Assembly: GCF_014204945.1 (NCBI RefSeq) | Contig: NZ_JACHMN010000002.1 | Location: forward strand, 3,805,001-3,869,000 | Length of the DNA stretch: 64,000 bases | Direction of reading: 5' to 3' | Source: Allocatelliglobosispora scoriae | GTDB taxonomy: Bacteria > Actinomycetota > Actinomycetes > Mycobacteriales > Micromonosporaceae | Shown here: piece after piece, positions 1 through 8,403 of the stretch | How positions within the stretch are numbered: position 1 is the stretch's first letter | Layout: each line of letters starts with the position of its first letter | Position numbers and translations under genes: made by a program | The notes under the pieces: generated by a model | Database searches by the model: none | Told to the model about the DNA's origin: nothing | The model's input: the letters and a program-made list of their open reading frames with translations, nothing else

Positions 1-241
1 GGTGACCGCGGTCGACGCCGCCGAGGTGGCGAGCGTCGCGCGGCTGCCGATCTCGGAGCTCGTCGACCCGGCCAATCGGTTCCGGTGCCGCCACCCCAGC
101 GGGTGGACCGGACCGGCCTTCCAGGCGGGCGGGATGCTCGTCTGGGGCTTCACCGCGGGCGTCCTGACGACCCTGCTGGAGATGGGCGGCTGGGCTCGCC
201 CGTGGGACACCTCGCGCATCGAGCCGTTGCCCGTAGGCTAG
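1..241 (+). CDS. NUDIX hydrolase, C-terminal fragment (CoA pyrophosphatase-like)
   Basis: This is the 3' end of a gene cut by the window start; about 79 residues are visible and the NUDIX box itself lies outside. The tail (RLPISELVDPANRFRCRHPS, then a segment with the G-F-T-A-G-V-L-T-T-L-L pattern) resembles the C-terminal part of actinobacterial CoA-pyrophosphatase-type NUDIX proteins. The gene ends with TAG four bases before marP, so the two are probably co-transcribed. In Mycobacterium tuberculosis a NUDIX gene also precedes marP, which supports the call. The catalytic motif cannot be seen, so substrate is inferred only. Confidence 0.7.
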   Translation, partial: VTAVDAAEVASVARLPISELVDPANRFRCRHPSGWTGPAFQAGGMLVWGFTAGVLTTLLEMGGWARPWDTSRIEPLPVG

Positions 242-245
242 GGCG

Positions 246-1424
246 ATGTCCGTGGTCGACGTGATCCTGTTGGGCCTCATGGTGGTGTTCGCCATCAGTG
301 GCTATCGCCAGGGTTTTGTCGTTGGCGTGCTCTCGTTCGCCGGGTTCTTCGGCGGTGCGATCATCGGCCTGCAACTGGGTCCGCTGCTCGTCTCCGGCCT
401 GACCGACCCGACGCTGCGACTCGTCTTCGCCCTGGTCACGATCTTCGGACTGGCGATCCTGGGGCAGGCGCTCACCGGCTGGGTCGGCAACCGGCTGCGC
501 GGCGGCATCACCAATCGCAACCTCGCCACCGTCGACGACCTCGGCGGCGCGGGCGTCTCGCTGCTCGCCGTCGTGATGGTCGCCTGGCTCGTCGCGATCC
601 CGCTCAGCAAGGCCGATTCGCCGTGGCTCGCCGGCGCCGTCCGGAACAGCTTCGTGCTCGGCACGATCGACCACGTCATGCCCGACAAGGCCCGCGCGCT
701 CACCGAGTCGCTGCGGGAGACCGTCGACACCAACGGCTTCCCGGACGTCTTCGACGGTCTCGTGCCGACCCGCGTCCGCGACGTGCCCGCCCCCGACAGC
801 AAGCTCGCCCGGCTGCCCGTGGTGGTCAACGCCCAGCGCTCCGTGGTCAAGGTGCTGGGCAGCGCGCCGAGCTGCTCCCGGCGGATCGAGGGCTCCGGCT
901 TCGTCTACGCGCCCGAGCACGTGCTCACCAACGCCCACGTCGTCGCCGGGACCAAGGGCATCGCGATCGAGGTCGGCGGTGCCCGGCACACCGGCCGCGT
1001 CGTGACCTACGACCCGGAGCGCGACCTCGCCGTGCTCTTCATCCCCGGCCTCACGGCTCCGGTCCTGCGCTTCGCGGAGTCCGACGCGTCGACGAATGCC
1101 GACGCGATCGTCCTCGGTTACCCGCTGGACGGCCCCTACAACGCGCAGAGCGCCCGGATCCGTGACATGGGTCCGATCACGGGTCCCGACATCTACAACG
1201 ACGAGCGGGTCACCCGTGAGGTCTACACGATCCGGGCCCTCGTGCGCAGCGGCAACTCCGGTGGGCCGCTGATCACCACCGACGGCCGCGTCCTCGGCAT
1301 CATCTTCGCCGCCGCCGCCGACGACCCCAACACGGGATTCGCGGTCACCGCGGACGAGGCAGCCTCCGTCGCGAGCGCCGGAGCCGCCCGGACCGCGGGG
1401 ACGGGCACCGGCACCTGCACATAG
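246..1424 (+). CDS. marP: MarP-family membrane serine protease
   Basis: A 392-residue protein with an N-terminal CvpA/colicin V-production-type membrane domain (about residues 1-125, four hydrophobic segments) followed by a trypsin-like periplasmic protease domain. The catalytic triad is readable: His231 in TNAHVVAG, Asp260 in ERDLAVL and Ser338 in RSGNSGGPL. Spacing and length closely match M. tuberculosis MarP (Rv3671c), which protects against acid and oxidative stress by acting on cell-wall hydrolases. Two Cys flank the start of the protease domain region (CS near residue 209) and one lies near the C-terminus; MarP carries a regulatory disulfide, so these may be equivalent. It follows the NUDIX gene by four bases. 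Confidence 0.92.
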   Translation: MSVVDVILLGLMVVFAISGYRQGFVVGVLSFAGFFGGAIIGLQLGPLLVSGLTDPTLRLVFALVTIFGLAILGQALTGWVGNRLRGGITNRNLATVDDLGGAGVSLLAVVMVAWLVAIPLSKADSPWLAGAVRNSFVLGTIDHVMPDKARALTESLRETVDTNGFPDVFDGLVPTRVRDVPAPDSKLARLPVVVNAQRSVVKVLGSAPSCSRRIEGSGFVYAPEHVLTNAHVVAGTKGIAIEVGGARHTGRVVTYDPERDLAVLFIPGLTAPVLRFAESDASTNADAIVLGYPLDGPYNAQSARIRDMGPITGPDIYNDERVTREVYTIRALVRSGNSGGPLITTDGRVLGIIFAAAADDPNTGFAVTADEAASVASAGAARTAGTGTGTCT

Positions 1425-1522
1425 ATGGCGAGTGACGGTTCACTCAGCCTGGTGAGTTCTCAAAACCTCGATGAGGCGGTAATTTTTAGGGCTAGTCACC
1501 CGTAGGGAGTCGTTAGAAAGTC

Positions 1523-2767
1523 GTGAAGACCGACAGGCACAGACGGACCAGCGCCGGATCGCGGACAGCGACGGCGCTGATGCGTGTCGGTGCGCTCGGC
1601 CTCACCGGCTTCCTCGCCGTGCTGATCGGCGCACCGCCGGCTGCCGCCTCCGTGCCGCTCGCGCCGCCCGTCGCCGACAAGGTTCGCGACGAGCAGTGGC
1701 AGCTCTCCGCGCTGCATGCCGAGGCCGCCTGGCGGATCTCCACCGGCGCCGGGGTCACCGTCGCGGTCATCGACTCCGGGGTCGACGCCACCCACCCCGA
1801 CCTCGCCGGGCAGGTGCTCGGCGGGCGCGACCTGGTCGACTCCGCGGGCGACGGCTATGACGACGAGGTCGGCCACGGCACGACCGTCGCGGCGCTGATC
1901 GCCGGGCGCGGTGACGATGCCAGGGGCGTCGTCGGACTCGCGCCGGGTGCCAAGATCCTTCCGGTGCGCGTGCTCGACTCCAGGAATCTCTACGAGGACG
2001 ACCGGGTCGTGGCGGACGCGGTGCGCTGGTCCGTCGACCACGGCGCCGACGTCATCAACCTCTCCCTCGGCGGTGCCGTGGACAGCGCGGCTCTCGCCGA
2101 TGCCATCGACTACGCCTTCGAGCGCGATGTCGTCGTCGTCGCGTGCACCGGCAACACGGACCCGGAGAAGCAGAACGAGGTGTGGTACCCGGCTCGCGAG
2201 CCTGGCGTACTCGCCGTGACGGGCCTCGCCCACCGTGGTGACTCGCCGCTGTGGACCGGCTCCATCACCGGCTCCGCCACGGTGCTGAGCGCCCCCGCCA
2301 ACGATCTGCTCGGCGCGACGCCCGGCGGCTACTGGCGGGTGGAGGGCACCAGTTTCGCCGCGCCGCTCGTCGCCGCCACCGCCGCGCTGGTGCGGGCACG
2401 CTGGCCGGAGATGTCGGCGGCGAATGTCGTCAACCGGCTCATCAAGACCGCGCGCGATCTCGGCCCGGCCGGTCGCGACTCCTCCTATGGCTTCGGCGAG
2501 GTCGATCCCGTCGCGGCCCTCACCGACACGGTCGCCGAGGTGCGGGCCAACCCGCTCGACAACGTGCCGCCGCCGGGCAAGGCGACCTTCAGCCGGGCCA
2601 CCGGGCTCCCTGCCGCGCCGTTGCAGAAGTCGACGGAGAAGGCACCCTTCGACCGCAACCACCCCGATGTCGAGGTGTCACTGCCCGCCGGGCTGACCAT
2701 GGTCATTCTCCTCATGGGCACCTCCTCGGCGATCCTCCGCCGCCGCCACGACTGGTCCGTTCAGTAG
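1523..2767 (+). CDS. mycP: Type VII secretion-associated subtilisin-like protease, mycosin
   Basis: A 414-residue S8 peptidase with an N-terminal signal sequence (hydrophobic stretch around residues 15-36), catalytic Asp84 (VAVIDSGVDATHPDL), His118 (GHGTTVAALIAG), oxyanion Asn211 and Ser277 (GTSFAAPLVA), and a C-terminal membrane anchor (AGLTMVILLMGTSSAIL) followed by a short basic tail. Size, signal peptide and C-terminal anchor are those of mycosins, which are extracytoplasmic components that stabilise and process type VII secretion systems. The start is GTG; no strong Shine-Dalgarno is visible. It is convergent with eccD, and the 3' ends are separated by a large inverted repeat. Confidence 0.88.
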   Translation: MKTDRHRRTSAGSRTATALMRVGALGLTGFLAVLIGAPPAAASVPLAPPVADKVRDEQWQLSALHAEAAWRISTGAGVTVAVIDSGVDATHPDLAGQVLGGRDLVDSAGDGYDDEVGHGTTVAALIAGRGDDARGVVGLAPGAKILPVRVLDSRNLYEDDRVVADAVRWSVDHGADVINLSLGGAVDSAALADAIDYAFERDVVVVACTGNTDPEKQNEVWYPAREPGVLAVTGLAHRGDSPLWTGSITGSATVLSAPANDLLGATPGGYWRVEGTSFAAPLVAATAALVRARWPEMSAANVVNRLIKTARDLGPAGRDSSYGFGEVDPVAALTDTVAEVRANPLDNVPPPGKATFSRATGLPAAPLQKSTEKAPFDRNHPDVEVSLPAGLTMVILLMGTSSAILRRRHDWSVQ

Positions 2768-2771
2768 CAGC

Positions 2772-2857
2772 CCAAGATCCCACCAACTCTTCAAGAGTTG
2801 GTGCGGTGCGCGTGGCGCAGGTAAGGACCAACTCTTGAAGAGTTGGTGGAATCTTGG
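2772..2857. repeat. 86-bp composite palindromic element between mycP and eccD
   Basis: Outer termini CCAAGA (2772-2777) and TCTTGG (2852-2857) bracket two perfect palindromes: CCAACTCTTcAAGAGTTGG at 2783-2801 and CCAACTCTTgAAGAGTTGG at 2828-2846. The two halves (2772-2802 and 2827-2857) are reverse complements with about one mismatch apart from the central base. It fills the gap between two convergent genes, so it may act as a bidirectional terminator. A related element with the same termini and the same inner palindrome lies at 51901-51959, so this is a dispersed MITE- or REP-like family and not just a local terminator. Confidence 0.8.
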
Positions 2858-2859
2858 TG

Positions 2860-4314
2860 CTAGGCGGAGAGGCCTCGGGCCAGGGCGTAGAGGTCCAGGA
2901 CCCAGCAGGCCACCGGGACCACCGACACCACGACGGCCATCTCGAACAGGTCCGCGAGGCGCCCGATGTAGGGCGACGGCGGCGTGTGCGACCAGGCCTG
3001 CCCGGCGACCACGACGATGAGCGCGAGCGCCACCGCGCCGAGCGCCAGCACCGTGCGACCGGGGCCGTCGATCGTCAGGATCAGCCCGGCCAGCAGCACC
3101 GAGGCGGTGGCGAGCCCAGCGGTGAGCAGCGGCACCCGGTGCCGGGTGCTGAGGAAGAGCCGCGACCGCAGCAGCAGCGCGGTGGCCGCGATCGCGGTGA
3201 GGGTGCGTCCCGCCGTGCCACCGGTCGCCACGAGGGGGACGGCGGCGCCGATCGCCAGCGCCGCATAGCCGATCAGCATCCCGGCGAGGAGCTCCTCGGA
3301 GCGGGCGACCGCCGCGAAGACCCGGCTGCGCTCGGGCAGCCTGCGTACCGAGTCCAGCGCCGACGGGCTCGCCGAGGTGAAGCCGTCGCTGCTCTGGCCG
3401 CCCGCCGGCAGGGTGATCGGGGGTACGGGCACCTTGCCGAACCTGACCGCCAGCACCGGTAGCAGGCCGATGCCGCAGACGAGGATCGCGACGACGACGG
3501 CGGCACCGTCAGCGGCGGAGAGGCTCTCGGACAGCACCATGCCGAGCAGCGCGGCGATCGCGGTGATGAGGCCGATGGTGATGCCCGCGGTGAAGATGCG
3601 CAATCGCCCGCCGATGCCGACCGCGCCGATCGTCGAGAAGAGCAGCATCGCGACGGCGCCGACGAGGAGCTGCGGTTCACCGAGCCACCGCACGAAGCCG
3701 AGGGCGCCGTCGGCCGTGTCGGAGCCGAACACCAGGGCGCCGCCGGCGAACGCGTAGGGCAGGGCGAACCCGCCGAGCGCGGCACCGATCCGGCTCTCCC
3801 CGTAGGCCCGCGCGGCGACGACACCGGACAGCAGCAGCACAAGTGCCGTACCGAGCCCGATCCAGCCACCGAGAATCCATTGTGGACCACTCTGGACGAT
3901 CGCGAGCAGTCCACCGGCGAGCAGCACCGCGGCACCGGCGACGGTGGCGGTCCGGGTAGCCTCGGCCGACCAGCCCGCCCCGCGACGCCGGGCGCCCTCG
4001 GCGATCGCCTCGACCACGTCGTCGTATTCGAGCTCGGGCCAGGCCGCGCGAGCCGGGACGAGGTGCAGCACCTCGCCGTCGCGAACCCCCTGCGCGTGCA
4101 GCCCTCTCTCCGGAGCGAGCGCCGAACCGTCGGCCCGCCGCAGCAGCCAGCCGCCGTGGCGCTCGCCGTCGTCGGCGAAGCCCTCACCGGCGTGCCGCAA
4201 CAGATCCGGCAGGAGCTCCACGACCGGGATCTGTTCGGGCAGTGCGACATCGACGCGGCGGTGCGGTGTATTCACGGTGACGCGGGCAAGGCTGAGCGCG
4301 CTCGGGATGCTCAC
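2860..4314 (-). CDS. eccD: Type VII secretion integral membrane protein EccD
   Basis: A 484-residue protein starting with GTG. Residues 1-85 form a ubiquitin-like YukD domain (VTVNTPHRRVDVALPEQIPV, ending near GEVLHLVPA), and the rest contains about eleven hydrophobic helices, the EccD architecture. EccD forms the dimeric membrane pore region of the type VII translocon. The gene is divergent from eccC with a short shared upstream region of about 125 bases, and convergent with mycP. No eccB or eccE is found beside it. An extra start inside the ORF is not needed, because the N-terminal domain begins immediately. Confidence 0.88.
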   Translation of the reverse strand: MSIPSALSLARVTVNTPHRRVDVALPEQIPVVELLPDLLRHAGEGFADDGERHGGWLLRRADGSALAPERGLHAQGVRDGEVLHLVPARAAWPELEYDDVVEAIAEGARRRGAGWSAEATRTATVAGAAVLLAGGLLAIVQSGPQWILGGWIGLGTALVLLLSGVVAARAYGESRIGAALGGFALPYAFAGGALVFGSDTADGALGFVRWLGEPQLLVGAVAMLLFSTIGAVGIGGRLRIFTAGITIGLITAIAALLGMVLSESLSAADGAAVVVAILVCGIGLLPVLAVRFGKVPVPPITLPAGGQSSDGFTSASPSALDSVRRLPERSRVFAAVARSEELLAGMLIGYAALAIGAAVPLVATGGTAGRTLTAIAATALLLRSRLFLSTRHRVPLLTAGLATASVLLAGLILTIDGPGRTVLALGAVALALIVVVAGQAWSHTPPSPYIGRLADLFEMAVVVSVVPVACWVLDLYALARGLSA

Positions 4315-4439
4315 GCCGGTACTTTAACGCCGCCGACAATTGTTGGGGTGCCCCGATCCAGGCAGGGCTTCCGTCGTCGGACGCAACGACTAGCATGAGC
4401 GCCGTTGGGGTGTCAGCACTCGGGGAGGTGGCCACCCGC

Positions 4440-7400
4440 ATGGGCACGGTTGTCGTCAAACGGGGGTCGCGACTGCCCGCGCCCGAGATTCCCGACGGCG
4501 AGCTGACCATCGATCCGCCGCCGGAGATCCCGCAGCAGACCGGCGGTCGCTGGCAGCAGGCGATGATGGCGCTGCCGATGCTCGGCGGCACGCTCGCCAG
4601 CGCGATGATGATGGGGCGGGCCAACCCCGGCGACAAGACATCCTATGTGGTCGGCGGCATGTTCGGGCTCTCCTCGATCGCCATGCTCGCGAGCAGCTTC
4701 GCCAGCGGATCCGGCCAGCCCAAGAAGGCCGAGATGATGGCGGCGCGGCGGGAGTACCTCCGCCACCTCGCCACGCTGCGCAGCCGGGTCCGGTCGACCG
4801 CGATGCGGCAGCGGGCCGGGCTCTCCTACCGCCACCCCGACCCGGCTCAACTCTGGTCCACAGTCGACAGCCACCGGCTCTGGGAGCGGCGCCCGGCCGA
4901 TCCGGACTTCGGCGTCACCCGGATCGGCACCGGCCCGCAGACCCTCGCCACACCGCTCGTCCCGCCGGTCACCCGGCCGCTGGAGGAGCTGGAGCCGATG
5001 ACGGCGGGTGCACTGCGGCGCTTCCTCGACGCCTACTCCATCGTGCCCGACCTGCCCGTCGCGGTGTCGCTGCCCGCCTTCGCCCGGGTCTACCTGCGGT
5101 CGGACGGTTCGCGTCCGGCCGCTGATCGCGATCACCGGGACCTCGGCGACGCGCACGGGCTGGTCCGGGCGATCCTCACCCAGCTCGCCGTCTTCCAGGC
5201 ACCCGACGACCTCCTGATCGCGATCTGCGCACCGCCGCACCGCCTCGACACGTGGGACTGGGTGAAGTGGCTGCCGCACAGCGGGCACCCCGGGCGCGTC
5301 GACGCACTCGGTGCCGCTCGATTGGTCGCGCCGACCGCTGCTGACCTGGAGGAGCTGCTCGGCGACGTGATCGGCAACCGGCCGCGCTTCGGCGGTGCCA
5401 CCACGGGTCCGCACGTCGTGGTGGTGCTCGATGGAGCCGACCTGACCGGATCAGCCCACCTCGGCACCGAGGGAGGGCTCGCGGGGGTGACGATTCTGGA
5501 CCTGGACGGCGTACCCCCGAGGCTTGTGGATCGGTCCGCACTCTCGCTGGAGGTGACCGGGGCCGAGCGTCGGCTGCACACCCTGACCGCCGATGGGGCG
5601 GCCGAGGTCGGCGTCGCCGACCGGATCGGCGTCGTGCAGGCCGAGGCGCTGGCCCGGCGGCTCGCACCGTTGCGACTCAGCGCGGCCACCAAGTCGGCCG
5701 ACGCGCCGCTCGCGGGCGAGAAGGGCCTCGCCGACCTGCTCGGCATCGCCGATCCGGAGCAGTTCGAGGTCGCGCAGGGCTGGATTCCCCGGCCCAACCG
5801 CGACAAGCTGCGCGTGCCGATCGGCGTGGGCGTCGACGGTTCCACCGTCGAGCTCGACATCAAGGAGTCCGCTCAGGACGGCATGGGTCCGCACGGCCTG
5901 CTCATCGGTGCGACCGGTTCGGGCAAATCAGAGCTCCTGCGTACGCTGGTGCTCTCGCTCGCGCTGACCCACTCGTCCGAGGAGCTCAACTTCGTCCTCG
6001 TCGACTACAAGGGCGGCGCGACATTCGCCTCGCTCGACCGGCTGCCGCACACCTCGGCGGTCATCACCAACCTGGAGGGCGAGGCGCTGCTCGTCGACCG
6101 GATGGCCGACGCGATCAACGGTGAGGTGATCCGCCGACAGGAGCTGCTGCGCCGGGCGGGCAACTTCGCCAACCTCAAGGATTACGAGAAGGCGCGGGCA
6201 GGTGGTGCGCCGCTGGCACCGCTGCCGTCGCTCTTCATCGTCTGCGACGAGTTCTCCGAGATGCTGACCGCCAAGCCGGAGTTCATCGAGATCTTCGTCC
6301 AGATCGGCCGCGTCGGCCGCTCCATCGGCATCCACCTGCTCCTCGCCAGCCAGCGGTTGGAGGAGGGGCGGCTGCGCGGGCTCGACACGCACCTGTCCTA
6401 CCGGATCGGCCTGCGCACCTTCTCGGCGATGGAGTCGCGCACGGTGCTCGGCGTGCCCGACGCCTATGATTTGCCCCGCGCGCCCGGCCACGGGTACCTG
6501 AAGTTCGGCACGGAACCGCTGGTCCGGCTCAAGGCGGCCTATGTCTCGGGCTCCTTCGCGAAGGCCGGCGGCGGGGCCGGCCGGAGCGGATCGATCGAGA
6601 TCCAGAACTTCGGCACCCACTTCGTGCCGCTGCCCGAGCGGCCGGCCGGGGCCGAGCCGCAGGTCGACTGGGATGTCCGCCCCGGCGAGAGCCTGCTGGA
6701 CGTGCTGGTCGGCCGGTTGGCGGGCAAGGGTCCACCGGCGCACCAGGTGTGGCTGCCGCCGCTCGACGACGCGGACACGCTGGAGGAGGCGCTCGGCAAG
6801 ATCGTCCTGCACCCGCAGCGCGGCCTCACCACGGCCAACGCCGAGCTCTTCGGCGCGCTCCAGGTGCCGGTCGCCGTCGTCGACAAACCCGCACAGCAGC
6901 GCCGTGACGTGCACTGGATCCATCTCGCCGGCGCGCAGGGCCACGTCGCGATCGCGGGTGCCACGCAGAGCGGCAAGTCCTCGCTGCTGCGCACGATCAT
7001 CAGCGGGATCGCGCTCACGAACACCCCGCTTGAGGCGCAGTTCTACTGCCTGGACTTCGGCGGGGGCACCCTCGGTGCGCTGCGTGAGCTACCGCACGTC
7101 GGCGGCGTCGCCGGGCGGCTCGACACCGCCCAGGTCCGGCGGACGGTGAGCGAGGTCGCCGCGCTGCTGGCCCAGCGTGAGGTGCGGTTCGGTGAGCTCG
7201 GTGTCGACTCGATGGCCTCCTATCGCCGTCGCCGTGCCGCCGGGCTCGCCGACGACGACCCCTACGGCGATGTCTTCCTCGTCGTCGACGGCTGGTCGAC
7301 GCTGCGCGAGAGCTATGACGACCTCGAACCGGTGATCACCGACATCGCGACCCGCGGCCTCTCCTACGGCGTGCACGTGATCGCAGCTTCGATGCGCTGG

Positions 7401-8402
7401 CGCGACTTCCGGGCCGCCATCCAGGACCAGTTCGGCACGAAGCTGGAGCTGCGGCTCGGCGATCCCACGGACTCGATCTGCAAGAACCGCCGGGCGGCGC
7501 AGTCGGTGCGCCCGCTGCCCGGTCACGGGGTGACCGCCGACGGGCACTACTTCCTGGCGACCCGGCCCGAGCTCAGCTCGCTCGGCAGCGACGGGTCGAT
7601 CCTCGCCAAGCACGTCGCCGCCAACTGGAGCGGCGCACCGGCTCCCGCCGTGCGGATGCTCCCACCGGTCTTCGCCTATGACCGCCTGCCCGTCACGGGC
7701 GGAGAGCCGCTGCACATCCCGGTCGGGCTCGGCGAGGACCTGCACCCGATCGCGCTCAACTTCAAGGACGACCAGCACTTCGTCGTCTTCGGCGAGAGCG
7801 AGTGCGGCAAGTCCACCCTGCTCCGCGGCATCGCGACGACGCTGACCAGGCGCTTCACGCCCGACGAGGCGAAGATGCTGATCATCGATCACCGGCGCAG
7901 CCTGCTCGGTGCGATCGAGGGCGATCACCTGCTCGGCTACACGACGAGCTTCGAGCAGAGCGTGCAATATGTCACAGCCGTCGCCGGCTACATGGAGCAG
8001 CGCAAGCCCCCGGCCGATGTCACACCGCAGCAGCTCCGCGACCGGCCGTGGCTCGCCGGGCGGCCCGAGTGCTTCGTGATCGTCGACGATTACGAGATGG
8101 TCGCCTCCGGGTCCGGCAACCCGCTCGACGCGCTACTGCCCTACCTGGAGATCGCCCGTGATGTCGGCCTGCACGTGATCCTCGCCCGGACGGCGACCGG
8201 GGCCGGCGGAGTCGGATTCCAGCCGCTCTTCCAGACGATGCGCCGCCTCGGTACGCCGGGACTGCTCATGTCCGGCGACCGGGGCGAGAGCTCACCGCTG
8301 GGTGATGTCCGTTTCGAGCGCATGGTGCCCGGCCGGGGCCGACTCGTCTCCCGCAAGCAGGGCAACCGCCTCATCCAGGTGGCCGACCTGCCCAGCCTGT
8401 GA
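4440..8402 (+). CDS. eccC: Type VII secretion ATPase EccC (fused EccCa-EccCb)
   Basis: A protein of 1320 residues with an N-terminal pair of membrane helices and three FtsK/SpoIIIE ATPase domains. Walker A motifs are GATGSGKS (Lys496), GATQSGKS (Lys846) and GESECGKS (Lys1124). Walker B-like strands are SLFIVCDEFSEM, DVFLVVDGWSTL and CFVIVDDYEM. EccC is the motor that recognises C-terminal signals on Esx dimers. I chose ATG 4440 over the upstream ATG 4395: the family usually begins with a V-V-K-R segment like the MGTVVVKRGSRLPAPEIP here, and GGGGAGG lies 11 bases upstream. Its 3' end nearly touches the convergent dacB. The substrates (WXG100 proteins) are not encoded in the window. Confidence 0.92.
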   Translation: MGTVVVKRGSRLPAPEIPDGELTIDPPPEIPQQTGGRWQQAMMALPMLGGTLASAMMMGRANPGDKTSYVVGGMFGLSSIAMLASSFASGSGQPKKAEMMAARREYLRHLATLRSRVRSTAMRQRAGLSYRHPDPAQLWSTVDSHRLWERRPADPDFGVTRIGTGPQTLATPLVPPVTRPLEELEPMTAGALRRFLDAYSIVPDLPVAVSLPAFARVYLRSDGSRPAADRDHRDLGDAHGLVRAILTQLAVFQAPDDLLIAICAPPHRLDTWDWVKWLPHSGHPGRVDALGAARLVAPTAADLEELLGDVIGNRPRFGGATTGPHVVVVLDGADLTGSAHLGTEGGLAGVTILDLDGVPPRLVDRSALSLEVTGAERRLHTLTADGAAEVGVADRIGVVQAEALARRLAPLRLSAATKSADAPLAGEKGLADLLGIADPEQFEVAQGWIPRPNRDKLRVPIGVGVDGSTVELDIKESAQDGMGPHGLLIGATGSGKSELLRTLVLSLALTHSSEELNFVLVDYKGGATFASLDRLPHTSAVITNLEGEALLVDRMADAINGEVIRRQELLRRAGNFANLKDYEKARAGGAPLAPLPSLFIVCDEFSEMLTAKPEFIEIFVQIGRVGRSIGIHLLLASQRLEEGRLRGLDTHLSYRIGLRTFSAMESRTVLGVPDAYDLPRAPGHGYLKFGTEPLVRLKAAYVSGSFAKAGGGAGRSGSIEIQNFGTHFVPLPERPAGAEPQVDWDVRPGESLLDVLVGRLAGKGPPAHQVWLPPLDDADTLEEALGKIVLHPQRGLTTANAELFGALQVPVAVVDKPAQQRRDVHWIHLAGAQGHVAIAGATQSGKSSLLRTIISGIALTNTPLEAQFYCLDFGGGTLGALRELPHVGGVAGRLDTAQVRRTVSEVAALLAQREVRFGELGVDSMASYRRRRAAGLADDDPYGDVFLVVDGWSTLRESYDDLEPVITDIATRGLSYGVHVIAASMRWRDFRAAIQDQFGTKLELRLGDPTDSICKNRRAAQSVRPLPGHGVTADGHYFLATRPELSSLGSDGSILAKHVAANWSGAPAPAVRMLPPVFAYDRLPVTGGEPLHIPVGLGEDLHPIALNFKDDQHFVVFGESECGKSTLLRGIATTLTRRFTPDEAKMLIIDHRRSLLGAIEGDHLLGYTTSFEQSVQYVTAVAGYMEQRKPPADVTPQQLRDRPWLAGRPECFVIVDDYEMVASGSGNPLDALLPYLEIARDVGLHVILARTATGAGGVGFQPLFQTMRRLGTPGLLMSGDRGESSPLGDVRFERMVPGRGRLVSRKQGNRLIQVADLPSL

Positions 8403-8403
8403 C

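Noticed and set aside
150-989. Long minus-strand frame opposite marP, and similar long antisense frames throughout
   Set aside because: High-GC coding DNA produces long open antisense frames; the translations are rich in Arg, Gly, His and Asp without family motifs.
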